26,976 nt of DNA from Prevotella sp. UBA6447 (GCA_002437115.1 DJOD01000065.1:33401-60376); one strand, 5' to 3'; positions 7,665 through 15,097 are shown, counted from the first letter of the stretch. Made by a program: numbers and translations. The notes: generated by a model from the letters alone, not told the origin.

Positions 7665-8663
7665 TTAGGCGATAGCCGCGCTAACGAGATGGCACAGGTA
7701 AGCGACGAAAAGGACAGCCATCACCAGGCCTTCCCAACGCTCCACGCGACACTTGGTGAACGCGAAAAGCCAGAGCAACATCATTGAGACAACCATCACG
7801 GCCAAGTCGGCAGTGGTAATGCCCTTGATGGTCATGGGCGAGACAAGCCCCGTGAGCCCGATGATCATGAGAATGTTGAACACGTTGCTGCCCAGCACGT
7901 TGCCAATGGCAATGCCGCTGTTGCCGCGACGCGCTGCCACGACACTCGTGGCCAGCTCAGGCAGGGAAGTGCCGCAGGCCACGATGGTCAGGCCGATGAC
8001 AGCGTCGCTCACGCCCAGGCTGTGGGCTATGGCTGAGGCGTTGTCCACAAAGACGTTGCTGCCCAACACCAGGGCGGCCAATCCCGCTGCCACCAGCAGC
8101 AAGGCTCGTAGGGGTGTCATGGTTTTCTTGGGCTCGCCGCTGGCTGACGCTTCGCCACTTTCTGAGGGTCCGTCGCCTTGAGACCCACGAATGGTGAACA
8201 CCATAAAAACAATGAATAATATGAACATTGCCAAGGCGTCCAGCCGGCTTATCTCGCGATCCAGACACATCATGAGCAACAAGGTGGATGCTATCAGCGC
8301 GAAGGGCATATCCTTGCGCAGGGTAACTTTCTGGATGGTGATGGGAGCCACCATGGCAGCCACGCCCACGATGAACAAAGTGTTGAAAGTGTTGCTGCCG
8401 ACCACGTTGCCTACGGCAAGGTCGGGCGTGCCGTTGACCGCCGATGTTAGGCTGACAAAAAACTCGGGCATCGACGTGCCCATGGCCACCACGGTCAGCC
8501 CAATCACAATTTGTGGAATGCCCATGCGCTCGGCCAGCGACACGGAACCGTCGGTCAGCCAGTCGGCACCCCATAACACCACGCGCACGGCACCCACAAG
8601 TAGCAACGCTTGTAGCCAGACGCTGGAGGGGGCGAGAGTCAATAAAGTTAAGTCGTATGACAT
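7665..8663 (-). CDS. Ca2+/Na+ (K+-dependent) exchanger, YrbG/CaxA family
   Basis: The 332-residue inner-membrane protein has about ten transmembrane segments in two homologous halves. Each half has the alpha-repeat of the cation/Ca2+ exchanger superfamily: GTSMPEFFVSLTS with GNVVGSNTFN (about 60-95), and GTSLPELATSVVAA with GNVLGSNVFN (about 230-265). The acidic and Ser/Asn residues of these repeats bind the cations. A short hydrophilic loop (GDGPSESGEASASGEPKK) separates the halves. Family role is electrogenic exchange of Ca2+ for Na+ (or H+); the exact ions are not predictable. It has its own promoter at 8683-8690 directly downstream of the hsp20 terminator. The leader is only about 13 nt and no strong ribosome site is visible. 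Confidence 0.9.
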   Translation of the reverse strand: MSYDLTLLTLAPSSVWLQALLLVGAVRVVLWGADWLTDGSVSLAERMGIPQIVIGLTVVAMGTSMPEFFVSLTSAVNGTPDLAVGNVVGSNTFNTLFIVGVAAMVAPITIQKVTLRKDMPFALIASTLLLMMCLDREISRLDALAMFILFIVFMVFTIRGSQGDGPSESGEASASGEPKKTMTPLRALLLVAAGLAALVLGSNVFVDNASAIAHSLGVSDAVIGLTIVACGTSLPELATSVVAARRGNSGIAIGNVLGSNVFNILMIIGLTGLVSPMTIKGITTADLAVMVVSMMLLWLFAFTKCRVERWEGLVMAVLFVAYLCHLVSAAIA

Positions 8664-8682
8664 ATCGGAAGATTTTTGTATG

Positions 8683-8690
8683 CAAATTTA
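8683..8690 (-). promoter_or_regulatory. -7 promoter element of the exchanger gene
   Basis: TAAATTTG on the minus strand. It lies immediately after the U-tract of the hsp20 terminator (8690-8726), so termination and new initiation share about 40 bp. TTCG about 20 bp upstream is a weak -33 match. Confidence 0.6.
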
Positions 8691-8726
8691 CAAAAAAATC
8701 CCCGGATATTCGAATATCCGAGGATT
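8690..8726 (-). terminator. Rho-independent terminator of hsp20
   Basis: On the minus strand AATCCTCGGATAT (8726-8714) pairs with ATATCCGGGGATT (8709-8697), with one G-U pair and loop TCGA. TTTTTTT follows. The central CGGATATTCGAATATCCG is a perfect palindrome. It lies about 90 bp after the hsp20 stop. Confidence 0.85.
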
Positions 8727-8815
8727 AACAACTAACAATCACACAATTATAAATCTATCAAACTTATCTGGTTCCAATCCAAAGCCTTCCTTTCCGATAG
8801 GCTTGTTCGCTTTCG

Positions 8816-9226
8816 TCAGCCCACTTCGATGGTGCGCTCCACCTTGCTTTCCTCAGCCTTCACTTTGGGAAGGGTGACGGTAAGTACACCATCGGCCACG
8901 CGAGCCGCAATGCCCTGCTTGTCGACATCGTCGGGAAGGATGAGCGTCTGTTCGTATTTCAAGTAGGCAAACTCACGACGGAGGTAATGTCCCTTGTTGT
9001 CTTGCTCGCTTGGGTGCTTCTCCATCTTGATGGTTAAATCGCCGTCCTTGTTGATGTTCACGTCAAAATCGTCTTTCTTCAAGCCAGGAGCCGCCAATTC
9101 AACCGTATACTTGTCGTTGTCTTCAAGCACGTTGATTGCCGGTGCTGTGGCGTTTGTGCGAGGCATATTTTCTGTGGTGAAGAAGTCGTTGAAAACTTCT
9201 GGAAGCCAATTGTTACGTGTGTACAT
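8816..9226 (-). CDS. Hsp20/alpha-crystallin small heat-shock chaperone
   Basis: The 136-residue protein has a short N-terminal arm (MYTRNNWLPEVFNDFF) and an alpha-crystallin domain from about 28 to 128. The domain starts with APAINVLEDNDKYTVELAAPGLKKDDF and ends with the family signature GVLTVTLPK. A short C-terminal extension (VERTIEVG) carries an IxV-type element. Small heat-shock proteins form oligomers that hold unfolding proteins soluble without ATP. A strong ribosome-binding site (TAGGAGAT) lies about 6 nt before the ATG, unusual beside the weak sites of neighbouring genes and suggesting high expression. I see no TAnnTTTG element close upstream, so a different sigma factor or a distant promoter may be used. 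Ends in the terminator at 8690-8726. Confidence 0.95.
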   Translation of the reverse strand: MYTRNNWLPEVFNDFFTTENMPRTNATAPAINVLEDNDKYTVELAAPGLKKDDFDVNINKDGDLTIKMEKHPSEQDNKGHYLRREFAYLKYEQTLILPDDVDKQGIAARVADGVLTVTLPKVKAEESKVERTIEVG

Positions 9227-9315
9227 AATTTTTATCTCCTATATTTTTTTATTTTATTCTGTTTTGAATGTTTACACCCACTCTCCTGCAACGTTTGTGC
9301 CGATTGGCTGGTGGT

Positions 9316-9348
9316 GACAAGATGGCACCTTTCGGATGACACCTTGTC
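9316..9348. repeat. Imperfect inverted repeat upstream of hsp20
   Basis: Two 15-nt arms (9316-9330 and 9334-9348) pair with three mismatches and one G-U pair around a TTC loop. The outer six pairs, GACAAG/CTTGTC, are perfect. Confidence 0.55.
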
Positions 9349-9410
9349 TTACAAGAAGGTCTTTTTTCCTGTGTGGAAAAAGCTGAATTTTGATGACAAA
9401 CATGGCATCG

Positions 9411-9450
9411 AGACTGCTTGGCAGCTCTTGTGAGTGCAGCCAAGCAGTCT
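9411..9450. repeat. 12-bp perfect inverted repeat
   Basis: AGACTGCTTGGC (9411-9422) pairs perfectly with GCCAAGCAGTCT (9439-9450) across a 16-nt loop. There is no T-run on either strand. Possible relic terminator, operator or RNA element. Confidence 0.6.
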
Positions 9451-9499
9451 ATCTGAGAAGGCTTATTTCGTTAGTGTTTGTATGTTGTTGATAGAGAGA

Positions 9500-9534
9500 A
9501 AGTTATGAACTAAGCGAAATAATAGCTATTATTT
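9500..9534 (+). repeat. Left copy of a 35-bp direct repeat flanking the IS
   Basis: It is identical to 11212-11246. The right part is also half of a 42-bp imperfect palindrome, 9505-9546 (ATGAAC at one end, GTTCAT at the other; only C9515/A9536 mispair). The repeat may be a long target duplication, or the end of a second, lost IS copy lying in tandem. Confidence 0.8.
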
Positions 9535-11237
9535 CACTTAGTTCATCATTTTTTGTGCCATCACATAGCGCAGATTGAAAATCAATGGGTTACGTTAAAA
9601 TTATGGGTGGCTTTGGGTGGCGCAAGCAAAAAAGTGTACCTTTGTTCCATGTTTGTCCGCAAGAAACATAACAGGTCAGGTACCACAAGCGTGGTTGTTG
9701 TCAGCAAAGCAAATGGCACATATAAGGAGATAAAGTCCTTTGGCTCTTCATCGTCAGAGGAAGATATTGAATCACTGTGTAACAAAACGACAGCATGGAT
9801 TCGCTCTTTTGGAGGCCAGCGGGAATTAGACTTTGACAACCGTCTCGGAAAGGAATTAGAGGATACTAGGCGTATTCTCAACAACATAGATAGCATATTA
9901 ATCAACGGCACACAACTGCTACTTGGCCAAATTTACGACAGCATTGGTTTCAATCGCATACCCGATGACATTTTGCGCCATCTCGTGATAGCCAGAGGGT
10001 CACAACCCAAAAGTAAGTTAGCTACGGTCGAATATCTGAAATCCTACTATGAGGATATTAGCCTTAATCATATCTATCGATACATGGACAAGTTGTACAA
10101 TACCCAGATGAAACTAGCACAGCAAATATGTGTGGAACATACGCGCAAGATATTTGGTGGTAAAATAGGACTGATGTTCTACGGTGTTACGACTCCATAT
10201 TTTGAAACTTCTCAAACTGACGTATTGCGTGAACCAGGATTCTCGAAAGATGGCAAGACGGCAGAGTAACAGGTCGTGTTCGGTTTGCTGGTTTCCGAAG
10301 GCGGTTATCCCCTATCATATTCCTTGTTCAACGGCAGTCAGTACGAGGGTTTCACCATGATACCGATGATAGACGACTTCAAGCAGCGCTTCACACTTGG
10401 AGATGATTTTGTGGTTATTGCCGATTCTGGCTTGATGAACAAGAATAACGTAAAGTTGCTGCAACAAGCCGGATACAAATACATCTTGGGTGCACGTATA
10501 AAGAACGAAAGCAGCGATGTCAAACAATGGAATCTCTCATTGAACAAAGAGGACAATGTCAGCCATGAACTCAGGCGGTCCAATGGTGAACGTCTTATCG
10601 TCTGCTATTCCGAAAAGCGGGCAAAAAAGGATGCCTACAACCGTACTCGAGGTATCGCACGGCTGAGTAAAGCCTACAAGAGCGGACACATCATCAAGCA
10701 GCAGGTAAACTGCAGAGGCTACAACAAGTTTCTTGAAATCAGCAAGGATATTGATGTAAGCGAGGAGAAGATTGCTGAGGACTGCAAATGGGATGGATTG
10801 AAGGGGTATATCACCAACACTAACCTTGATGCCGAACGTGTAATAGACCAATACCACGGGCTATGGGTGGTAGAACGTGCCTTCCGCATCTCAAAAGGAA
10901 CTTTAGAAATGCGTACAATGTTCCATTTTACAGAAAGAAGGATTGAAGCACACATATGTATCTGCTTCATCGCTTATAAAGTATATAAGGAATTGGAGAG
11001 ACTTATTGCCATCAACAAAATTGGAATGAGTGTTGACCATGTGCTCGATGTCGCCAAAACAATCACGACAATAAAGATACGGATGCCTGAAAATGGGGCA
11101 TTCTTCACAAAGACTTTGTTCCTAACCGATAAGTATCGTACTATCAAGTCACTTTTCGACCTACCGGAAGCCAATTCTTAATTTGGGTGGTGCATTGACG
11201 AAGTCAGGAGTAAGTTATGAACTAAGCGAAATAATAG
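9526..11237 (+). mobile_element. IS1634-like insertion sequence (IS4 superfamily), inactivated
   Basis: An element of about 1.7 kb carries one transposase reading frame broken by a stop codon. Terminal inverted repeats are 21 bp with one mismatch: left 9526-9546 (CTATTATTTCACTTAGTTCAT, outside to inside is this sequence) and right 11217-11237. Exact ends are ambiguous because the tips sit in the palindrome centred on AGCT; symmetrical shortening by a few bases would leave a TSD such as TAGCTA. Base composition is more AT-rich than flanking genes, consistent with acquisition. Confidence 0.75.
9649..11181 (+). pseudogene. IS1634-family transposase, broken by in-frame TAA
   Basis: The frame runs from MFVRKKHNRSGTTSVVVVSK at 9649 to a stop at 11181, about 510 codons, the usual length for the family. 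It is interrupted by TAA at 10267-10269, and the same frame resumes with QVVFGLLVSEGGYPLSY, so this is a nonsense mutation rather than a frameshift. The second catalytic Asp is visible in VVIADSGLM and the final Glu region in VVERAFRISKGTLEMR. The first catalytic Asp of the family motif YDVTTLYFE is lost: here it reads FYGVTTPYFE (GGT where GAT is expected, about 10181-10183). Two independent defects argue for a dead copy. A short TACCTTTG at 9637-9644 could be a promoter but sits very close to the ATG. Confidence 0.85.
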
Positions 11238-11246
11238 CTATTATTT
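11212..11246 (+). repeat. Right copy of the 35-bp direct repeat
   Basis: Identical to 9500-9534. Unlike the left copy, the palindrome is not completed beyond 11246, where GACAGATAATAGC follows. Two further similar AT-rich motifs (ATAATAGCT near 11252, TTATAGCTGTTATT near 11274) lie just downstream. Confidence 0.8.
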
Positions 11247-11360
11247 GACAGATAATAGCTTAAATTTTCTGAATTATAGCTGTTATTTATTGTGATACGA
11301 TACATATTATCTTTAGAGCCAGTATTGATAGTGTAGGAAGGCATGTTGGCGGGAAAAAGA
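11247..11360. other. AT-rich spacer between IS and DUF5606 operon terminator
   Basis: I see no coding frame here. It holds degenerate copies of the palindromic TAATAGCTATTA-like motif that also forms the IS ends. Confidence 0.4.
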
Positions 11361-11394
11361 AAAGGCTGCTCCCACTGTATGGAGAGCAGCCTTT
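11361..11394 (-). terminator. Terminator of the nusB-yajC-ybbR-coaE-DUF5606 operon
   Basis: AAAGGCTGCTC (11361-11371) pairs perfectly with GAGCAGCCTTT (11384-11394), loop 12 nt. On the minus strand it is followed by TTTTCTTTTT-type sequence (11350-11360), giving a classical intrinsic terminator 24 bp after the last gene. Confidence 0.85.
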
Positions 11395-11417
11395 GGATTG
11401 TGGTGGCTTGCGTGGCC

Positions 11418-11867
11418 TTATGCGTTTTCCTGTTCCTTGCGGTTGTCCACGTTGTCGCCCTCAGTGGGTGCGAGGATTACCTTGAAGTCGGTGTAGCCGT
11501 TCTTCACAAGGATGTTGTACCATTGCAAGAGCTTCTTGATGTCGCTGTCGTGCACGCGATCCTGGTCGAAGTTGGGGAGGACCTCCGCGAAGTAGTCGCG
11601 CAGTTCCTTGCTTGAGCATTTCTTATAGTTGATGGAGGCTTCCTTCAGTCCTTCCTTTTCGCCAACTTTTGCGAGCACTTCCCAAAGTGCAATGTCGTCG
11701 GCATCGGTATACATGGCGATGTCGCCAAGACTTGTTACGCGGTCGGTGGCAAAGGCGGGGATGCGGCGGTGCGCCTCGTCGATGGTTTCCACTATTAGGG
11801 TTGCTTTACCGCGGCTTACCAGCTTGTAGAGTCCTGGCTTGCCTGCGATTGAGAGAATTGTTTCCAT
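11418..11867 (-). CDS. DUF5606 domain protein of unknown function
   Basis: The 149-residue acidic, cytosolic-looking protein starts METILSIAGKPGLYKLVSRGKATLIVETID, a beta-rich segment (about 1-47) that matches the Bacteroidetes DUF5606 domain as I know it. The rest (about 50-135) is helical: DIALWEVLAKVGEKEG, then SSKELRDYFAEVLPNFDQDRVHDSDIKKLLQWYNIL. The tail is disordered and ends in EGDNVDNRKEQENA. There is no signal peptide and no known catalytic motif. It is the last gene of the operon, 12 nt after coaE. Its function is unknown; constant company with coaE in Bacteroidetes would be worth checking. Confidence 0.85.
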   Translation of the reverse strand: METILSIAGKPGLYKLVSRGKATLIVETIDEAHRRIPAFATDRVTSLGDIAMYTDADDIALWEVLAKVGEKEGLKEASINYKKCSSKELRDYFAEVLPNFDQDRVHDSDIKKLLQWYNILVKNGYTDFKVILAPTEGDNVDNRKEQENA

Positions 11868-11879
11868 TGTTATCGTATG

Positions 11880-12440
11880 TTATTGATGATTGAGTAAGTT
11901 GTCTATTTGCTTTTCAAGGTCTTCCGCGCCGTCATTGCTGATGATGAAGTCAGAGCGCTTCGCCATTTCTTCTTGCGGCATCTGGCAAGTAATCCATCTG
12001 AGAGCCTGCTCCCTTGTGATGTGGTCGCGCCCCATGATGCGTTTTATTCTGACTTCGAGTGGTGCCGTGACGCATACGATGCGATCGAAGAGCACACGCT
12101 TGTCAAACCCGCTGTCGAAAAGGATGGCGCTTTCGAGCCAATTGCACCCACTTTGCAAGAAGTCGCGTGCCACGACAGGGTGCACCACGTTGTTTACCGC
12201 CTGCTTGTTGGTTTCTGAGGCCAGCAGGAACTGGGCCAGCACAGCTTTCTGCAACACCTTATTTATATAGGTGCCTGGCCCTACCAGTTGCGTGAGCGCT
12301 GAGCGCAACTCGTTGCTGTCGCGCATCAGTCGCTTGGCCGCCGCATCGCAGTCGTAGACCGCAATGCCGCGCCTGACCAGCAATCGGCACACATGGCTTT
12401 TACCGCTGCCTATGCCTCCTGTGATAGCTGTGCGTGTCAT
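11880..12440 (-). CDS. coaE: Dephospho-CoA kinase
   Basis: CoaE phosphorylates the 3'-hydroxyl of dephospho-CoA with ATP, the last step of coenzyme A synthesis, in the cytosol. The 186-residue protein begins MTRTAITGGIGSGKS, with the P-loop at about 8-15. Next come VYDCDAAAKRLM (the D-D/A-K substrate region), LESAILFDSGFDKRVLFD (the usual PLLFE-like step) and VCVTAPLEVRIKRIMGRDHITREQALRWI with the lid arginines. The start at 12440 is chosen because the longer frame runs into the upstream gene and the P-loop belongs at the N-terminus. Its ATG overlaps the ybbR stop by four bases (ATGA), so translation is probably coupled. Confidence 0.93.
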   Translation of the reverse strand: MTRTAITGGIGSGKSHVCRLLVRRGIAVYDCDAAAKRLMRDSNELRSALTQLVGPGTYINKVLQKAVLAQFLLASETNKQAVNNVVHPVVARDFLQSGCNWLESAILFDSGFDKRVLFDRIVCVTAPLEVRIKRIMGRDHITREQALRWITCQMPQEEMAKRSDFIISNDGAEDLEKQIDNLLNHQ

Positions 12441-13417
12441 TGATGTTCGATGAGATAGTCCACTTGTGACATTTCCAGGCGCGCGTTGCTGACAAAGGAG
12501 GGCTTGGCGCGCAGGTGAAGTTGGCACTTGTCGGATGGATGGGATGCCACCTCGTTGTAGTCGATGACCACTTGGAAGTCGGATGGCTTGACGAGGCGGA
12601 ACTGCCTGGAACCCACGGTGAACGTTACTTTCACGTGGTTGGGGAAGGAACGTATGGTGAGGTCGCTGGGCTTGTTGACGGTCGTGATGGGCACATCGAT
12701 ACTTTCCTCGGTAAGGATGTCTACCAACAGGGTAAGCCTGATTGTCTCAGGCACCACCTTCACACCAGGCATTTTCTTGAGCCTGACGGTCTGTCGCAAG
12801 GTGTCGTCGAAATTGGTGATGTTCACATATTCCGTTGGTATCTCCTTGATGCTGTCAAGCTTGCTTCTCGTGGCGTAGACAGTCACCTTTTCGGGCAACA
12901 GTTGTACGTGGGAGAGATAATAGTTTTTGGCAGGTATCACGTTGCCTATGAGTTTCACACCGATGGTTCTCCGCTCGCCGTAGTTGAAGTTGAAGCTGAG
13001 GCCGTCGACCTTGATGGACGTGATGGACGATGATGAGAACAGTTGCTGCCTGACAAGTTTCTGCAGGTCGGCTATGGGCACTTGCCCGTGCCCTGTCTGC
13101 TTGTTGGCGTAGGTGTTAAAGTTGAGCGAGATGGCCTTCGGCTGGTGACTTGACATATAGGACAGGAGCATGAAGCCCTTGTCGCGCACAGTGACGCGCA
13201 CGGTGTCGCTGAGGTCGGTGGTCATCACCACATTGCCTGGGATGCCGACGAGGCGAACAGGCACAGGCAGCTCTTTCTCATAGGTCTCATTGAGGGTCAT
13301 CATCAACCAAAAGATGCCGCTCAGCACGAGGAAGAACAGAAAAATCAGAAACTCCTTGTTCATCCAACTGAACAGAGAGCTCCTGACTACGTGATTTATC
13401 TTCTTCAGATCAAGCAT
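12437..13417 (-). CDS. YbbR-domain membrane-anchored protein
   Basis: The 326-residue protein has one N-terminal membrane segment (about residues 23-41, FLIFLFFLVLSGIFWLMM). A periplasmic region follows with repeated YbbR-like beta units: PVPVRLVGIPGN, GVKLIGNVIPAKNYYLS, VTVYATRSKLDSIKEIPTEYVNI and RLTLLVDILTEESIDVPI. In Firmicutes the YbbR protein CdaR regulates the diadenylate cyclase CdaA; in Bacteroidetes the family lies beside yajC and coaE and its role is not established. Start MLDLKK at 13417 overlaps the yajC end by 8 bp; the longer frame would sit inside yajC. Overlaps on both sides indicate one tightly coupled operon. Confidence 0.85.
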   Translation of the reverse strand: MLDLKKINHVVRSSLFSWMNKEFLIFLFFLVLSGIFWLMMTLNETYEKELPVPVRLVGIPGNVVMTTDLSDTVRVTVRDKGFMLLSYMSSHQPKAISLNFNTYANKQTGHGQVPIADLQKLVRQQLFSSSSITSIKVDGLSFNFNYGERRTIGVKLIGNVIPAKNYYLSHVQLLPEKVTVYATRSKLDSIKEIPTEYVNITNFDDTLRQTVRLKKMPGVKVVPETIRLTLLVDILTEESIDVPITTVNKPSDLTIRSFPNHVKVTFTVGSRQFRLVKPSDFQVVIDYNEVASHPSDKCQLHLRAKPSFVSNARLEMSQVDYLIEHQ

Positions 13418-13733
13418 TCGGTTGCTGTTGGGCAACATCGGCGAAGACATAGCCCTTGTCCACGGTGAGGACCACGCCATGTGCCACTTCCACGTCGACC
13501 GTGTTCTTTTCCTGGTCGATATGCTTTACGCTGCCATAGATGCCACCGCCAAGCACGACCTTGGTGCCTTCTTGCAGGGCATTTTGGAACTCACGGATTT
13601 TCTTTTGGCGTTTCTGCTGGGGGCGAATCATGAAAAACCACATGATGGCAAAGATAGCCACCATCATGATTAGCATGCCTCCCATGCCGCCGCCTTGTTG
13701 CGCTGCCTGGGCAGCTAATACGAGTGTACTCAT
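13410..13733 (-). CDS. yajC: Preprotein translocase accessory subunit YajC
   Basis: The 107-residue protein has a Gly/Met-rich N-terminus, a single transmembrane helix (about 18-36, MGGMLIMMVAIFAIMWFFM) and the YajC hallmark IRPQQKRQKKIREFQNALQEGTKVVLGGGIYGSV. A small beta domain follows (VDVEVAHGVVLTVDKGYV). YajC associates with SecDF-YidC at the Sec translocon in the inner membrane. It lies 34 nt after nusB and overlaps ybbR by 8 bp. Confidence 0.94.
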   Translation of the reverse strand: MSTLVLAAQAAQQGGGMGGMLIMMVAIFAIMWFFMIRPQQKRQKKIREFQNALQEGTKVVLGGGIYGSVKHIDQEKNTVDVEVAHGVVLTVDKGYVFADVAQQQPNA

Positions 13734-13767
13734 TTTTTATATGCTTCGTTGTTGGTGATTATTTGTT

Positions 13768-14886
13768 TTATTGGGGCTGGTCGTTGTTTGCTTCGCCCCT
13801 GTCAGTCTTGCTGGCTCCATCCTGTTGGCCTTCGCCATTGTCAACCTTGCCGGCCTCATCCTCTTGGCTGGCCTTTGGCTTGTGCACGAACCTGACCCGG
13901 CCTGTTGGGGCGTTGTCGTCGCCCCGTGGGCTGTCTTGTTGTTTGGCGCGTGGCTCTGGTAGCTCTTTCATCATCTTTCCCGTCGACACGAGGAAACGGG
14001 CTATGGAGTCGAGCATACCGTTTACGTAGCCGCCGCTTCGTGGGGTGCTGTAGAGCTTGGCCAGTTCCACAAACTCGTTGATGGTTACCTGAGCCGGAAT
14101 GGCGGGGAAGGTGAGCATCTCGGCAATGGCTATCTGCATGATGACCACATCCATGTAGGCCAGGCGCGAGAAGTCCCAGTTGCGTGATGCCTCGCTCATG
14201 TAGTGCTGGTAGGTGTCGGCGTTGAGGATGGTGGCTCTGAAGAGTTTGCGCGCAAACTCCTTGTCTTCCTCATCCTTGTACTCGGGCAGAAGCTCTTGCT
14301 TGCTGTTGCTTTTGGGGTCGAAGCGCTTGATGGTCTTCAGCACGAAGGTGTCAATGACCTCCTTGTCGTCGTTCCAATAGAGGCTTTTTTCCTCTAGCAG
14401 CGCATCAATCTCGGTGTTGTCCTGGATCAGCTGCTTGTACAGTTTTCGCCATACCTCGCGGTCAGACTCATACGAGTCGTCGCTTGCGTCGGCCATATAG
14501 TCTTGATAGGTTTGGCTTTGCTCAATCTGGTTGCAAAGCTTGCGGACAAACTCTATGTCGTTGTCCCACGTCAACTTCTTCATCTCAATAAAGTCGTTGA
14601 GCATCTTGTTGCCCTCAAGCTGTGTGGCAAACTTGTTGTTGACAAACTTTTGTGATGGCGGTTCGAAACCCTCACGTGTGGCGCGCTGGGTCAGGATGTC
14701 GTTGCGATGACGCTCTTCGCGTGTGACAGCCACAATGAGTTCGAGAAGGAAATTGTAGAGATCATAAGCCTTGGACAAGCTGAACAACAGCTCCTTCTCT
14801 GCGTTGTCCATGTTTCTGTTACCGTTTTGATAGTATGCGTAGGTTAACTGAACTATCTTGATGCGAATGAGTTCACGATTGATCAT
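13768..14886 (-). CDS. nusB: Transcription antitermination factor NusB, long Bacteroidetes form
   Basis: The 372-residue protein is more than twice the length of E. coli NusB (139 residues). The N-terminus MINRELIRIKIVQLTYAYYQ is the start of the helical NusB fold. The C-terminal core (about 255-310) has RNWDFSRLAYMDVVIMQIAIAEML, then PAQVTINEFVELAKLYSTPRSGGYVNGMLD, the RNA/NusE-binding part of the family. The middle 80-220 is extra helical sequence. The last 55-60 residues form a low-complexity tail with KAEDG and Q-rich segments, probably disordered. NusB with NusE binds boxA RNA and supports rRNA transcription antitermination. First gene of the operon, with promoter at 14929-14959. Confidence 0.9.
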   Translation of the reverse strand: MINRELIRIKIVQLTYAYYQNGNRNMDNAEKELLFSLSKAYDLYNFLLELIVAVTREERHRNDILTQRATREGFEPPSQKFVNNKFATQLEGNKMLNDFIEMKKLTWDNDIEFVRKLCNQIEQSQTYQDYMADASDDSYESDREVWRKLYKQLIQDNTEIDALLEEKSLYWNDDKEVIDTFVLKTIKRFDPKSNSKQELLPEYKDEEDKEFARKLFRATILNADTYQHYMSEASRNWDFSRLAYMDVVIMQIAIAEMLTFPAIPAQVTINEFVELAKLYSTPRSGGYVNGMLDSIARFLVSTGKMMKELPEPRAKQQDSPRGDDNAPTGRVRFVHKPKASQEDEAGKVDNGEGQQDGASKTDRGEANNDQPQ

Positions 14887-14928
14887 TACTCTTACCCTTT
14901 TTGTTCTGCTTAATTAGACTTAGTGATG

Positions 14929-14959
14929 CAAAATTACTTAAAAAACTATATATACGCAA
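14929..14959 (-). promoter_or_regulatory. Promoter of the nusB operon
   Basis: -7 element TAATTTTG at 14929-14936 (minus strand) and a -33 TTG at 14957-14959, spacing 20 bp. Predicted start near 14922, leader about 35 nt. Confidence 0.65.
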
Positions 14960-14996
14960 GAAGAAAGGAGATAAAACTTGTTTTTTTTAAGGAAAC

Positions 14997-15028
14997 TTTG
15001 CGCATTAAAATAAAAAGTAGTAACTTTG
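14997..15028 (+). promoter_or_regulatory. Promoter of the rplY-pth-hslR operon
   Basis: -33 TTTG at 14997-15000 and -7 TAACTTTG at 15021-15028 with 20 bp between, a full match to the Bacteroidetes consensus. Transcript starts near 15035, leaving a leader of about 110 nt. Confidence 0.75.
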
Positions 15029-15029
15029 C

Positions 15030-15097
15030 ACCGCTTTTCAGATTGGCAAAGCTTCGCAAGTGGCCTGTTTTATGGGGCGAAAGCGGGGCTTTACAGT
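15030..15097 (+). promoter_or_regulatory. Structured leader of rplY (possible autoregulatory RNA)
   Basis: CCGCTTT near 15031 pairs with AAAGCGG near 15084, enclosing a G/C-rich segment that can form smaller hairpins, including a near-palindrome GCAAAGCTTCGC. The leader is unusually long for this window, where most genes have 10-80 nt. Leaders that bind the encoded protein are common for ribosomal proteins; this one is only a candidate. Confidence 0.35.

Larger units (their letters stand above)
9227..9499. other. Intergenic region with two hairpins, no gene seen
   Basis: This stretch separates hsp20 from the insertion sequence. I see no convincing coding frame. It holds a long imperfect hairpin at 9316-9348 (GACAAG at one end pairing CTTGTC at the other, 3-nt loop) and a perfect 12-bp stem at 9411-9450. 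Neither has a U-tract, so neither is an ordinary terminator. On the minus strand both lie upstream of hsp20. Confidence 0.55.

Noticed and set aside
9249..9443. A 64-codon minus-strand frame upstream of hsp20
   Set aside because: Basic, Cys/Arg-rich with no motif, no promoter or ribosome site, and it overlaps hairpin sequence.
10267..10269. TAA in the transposase as a programmed readthrough or recoding site
   Set aside because: No frameshift or slippery element, other family members use a single frame, and the first catalytic Asp is also lost, which favours plain decay.
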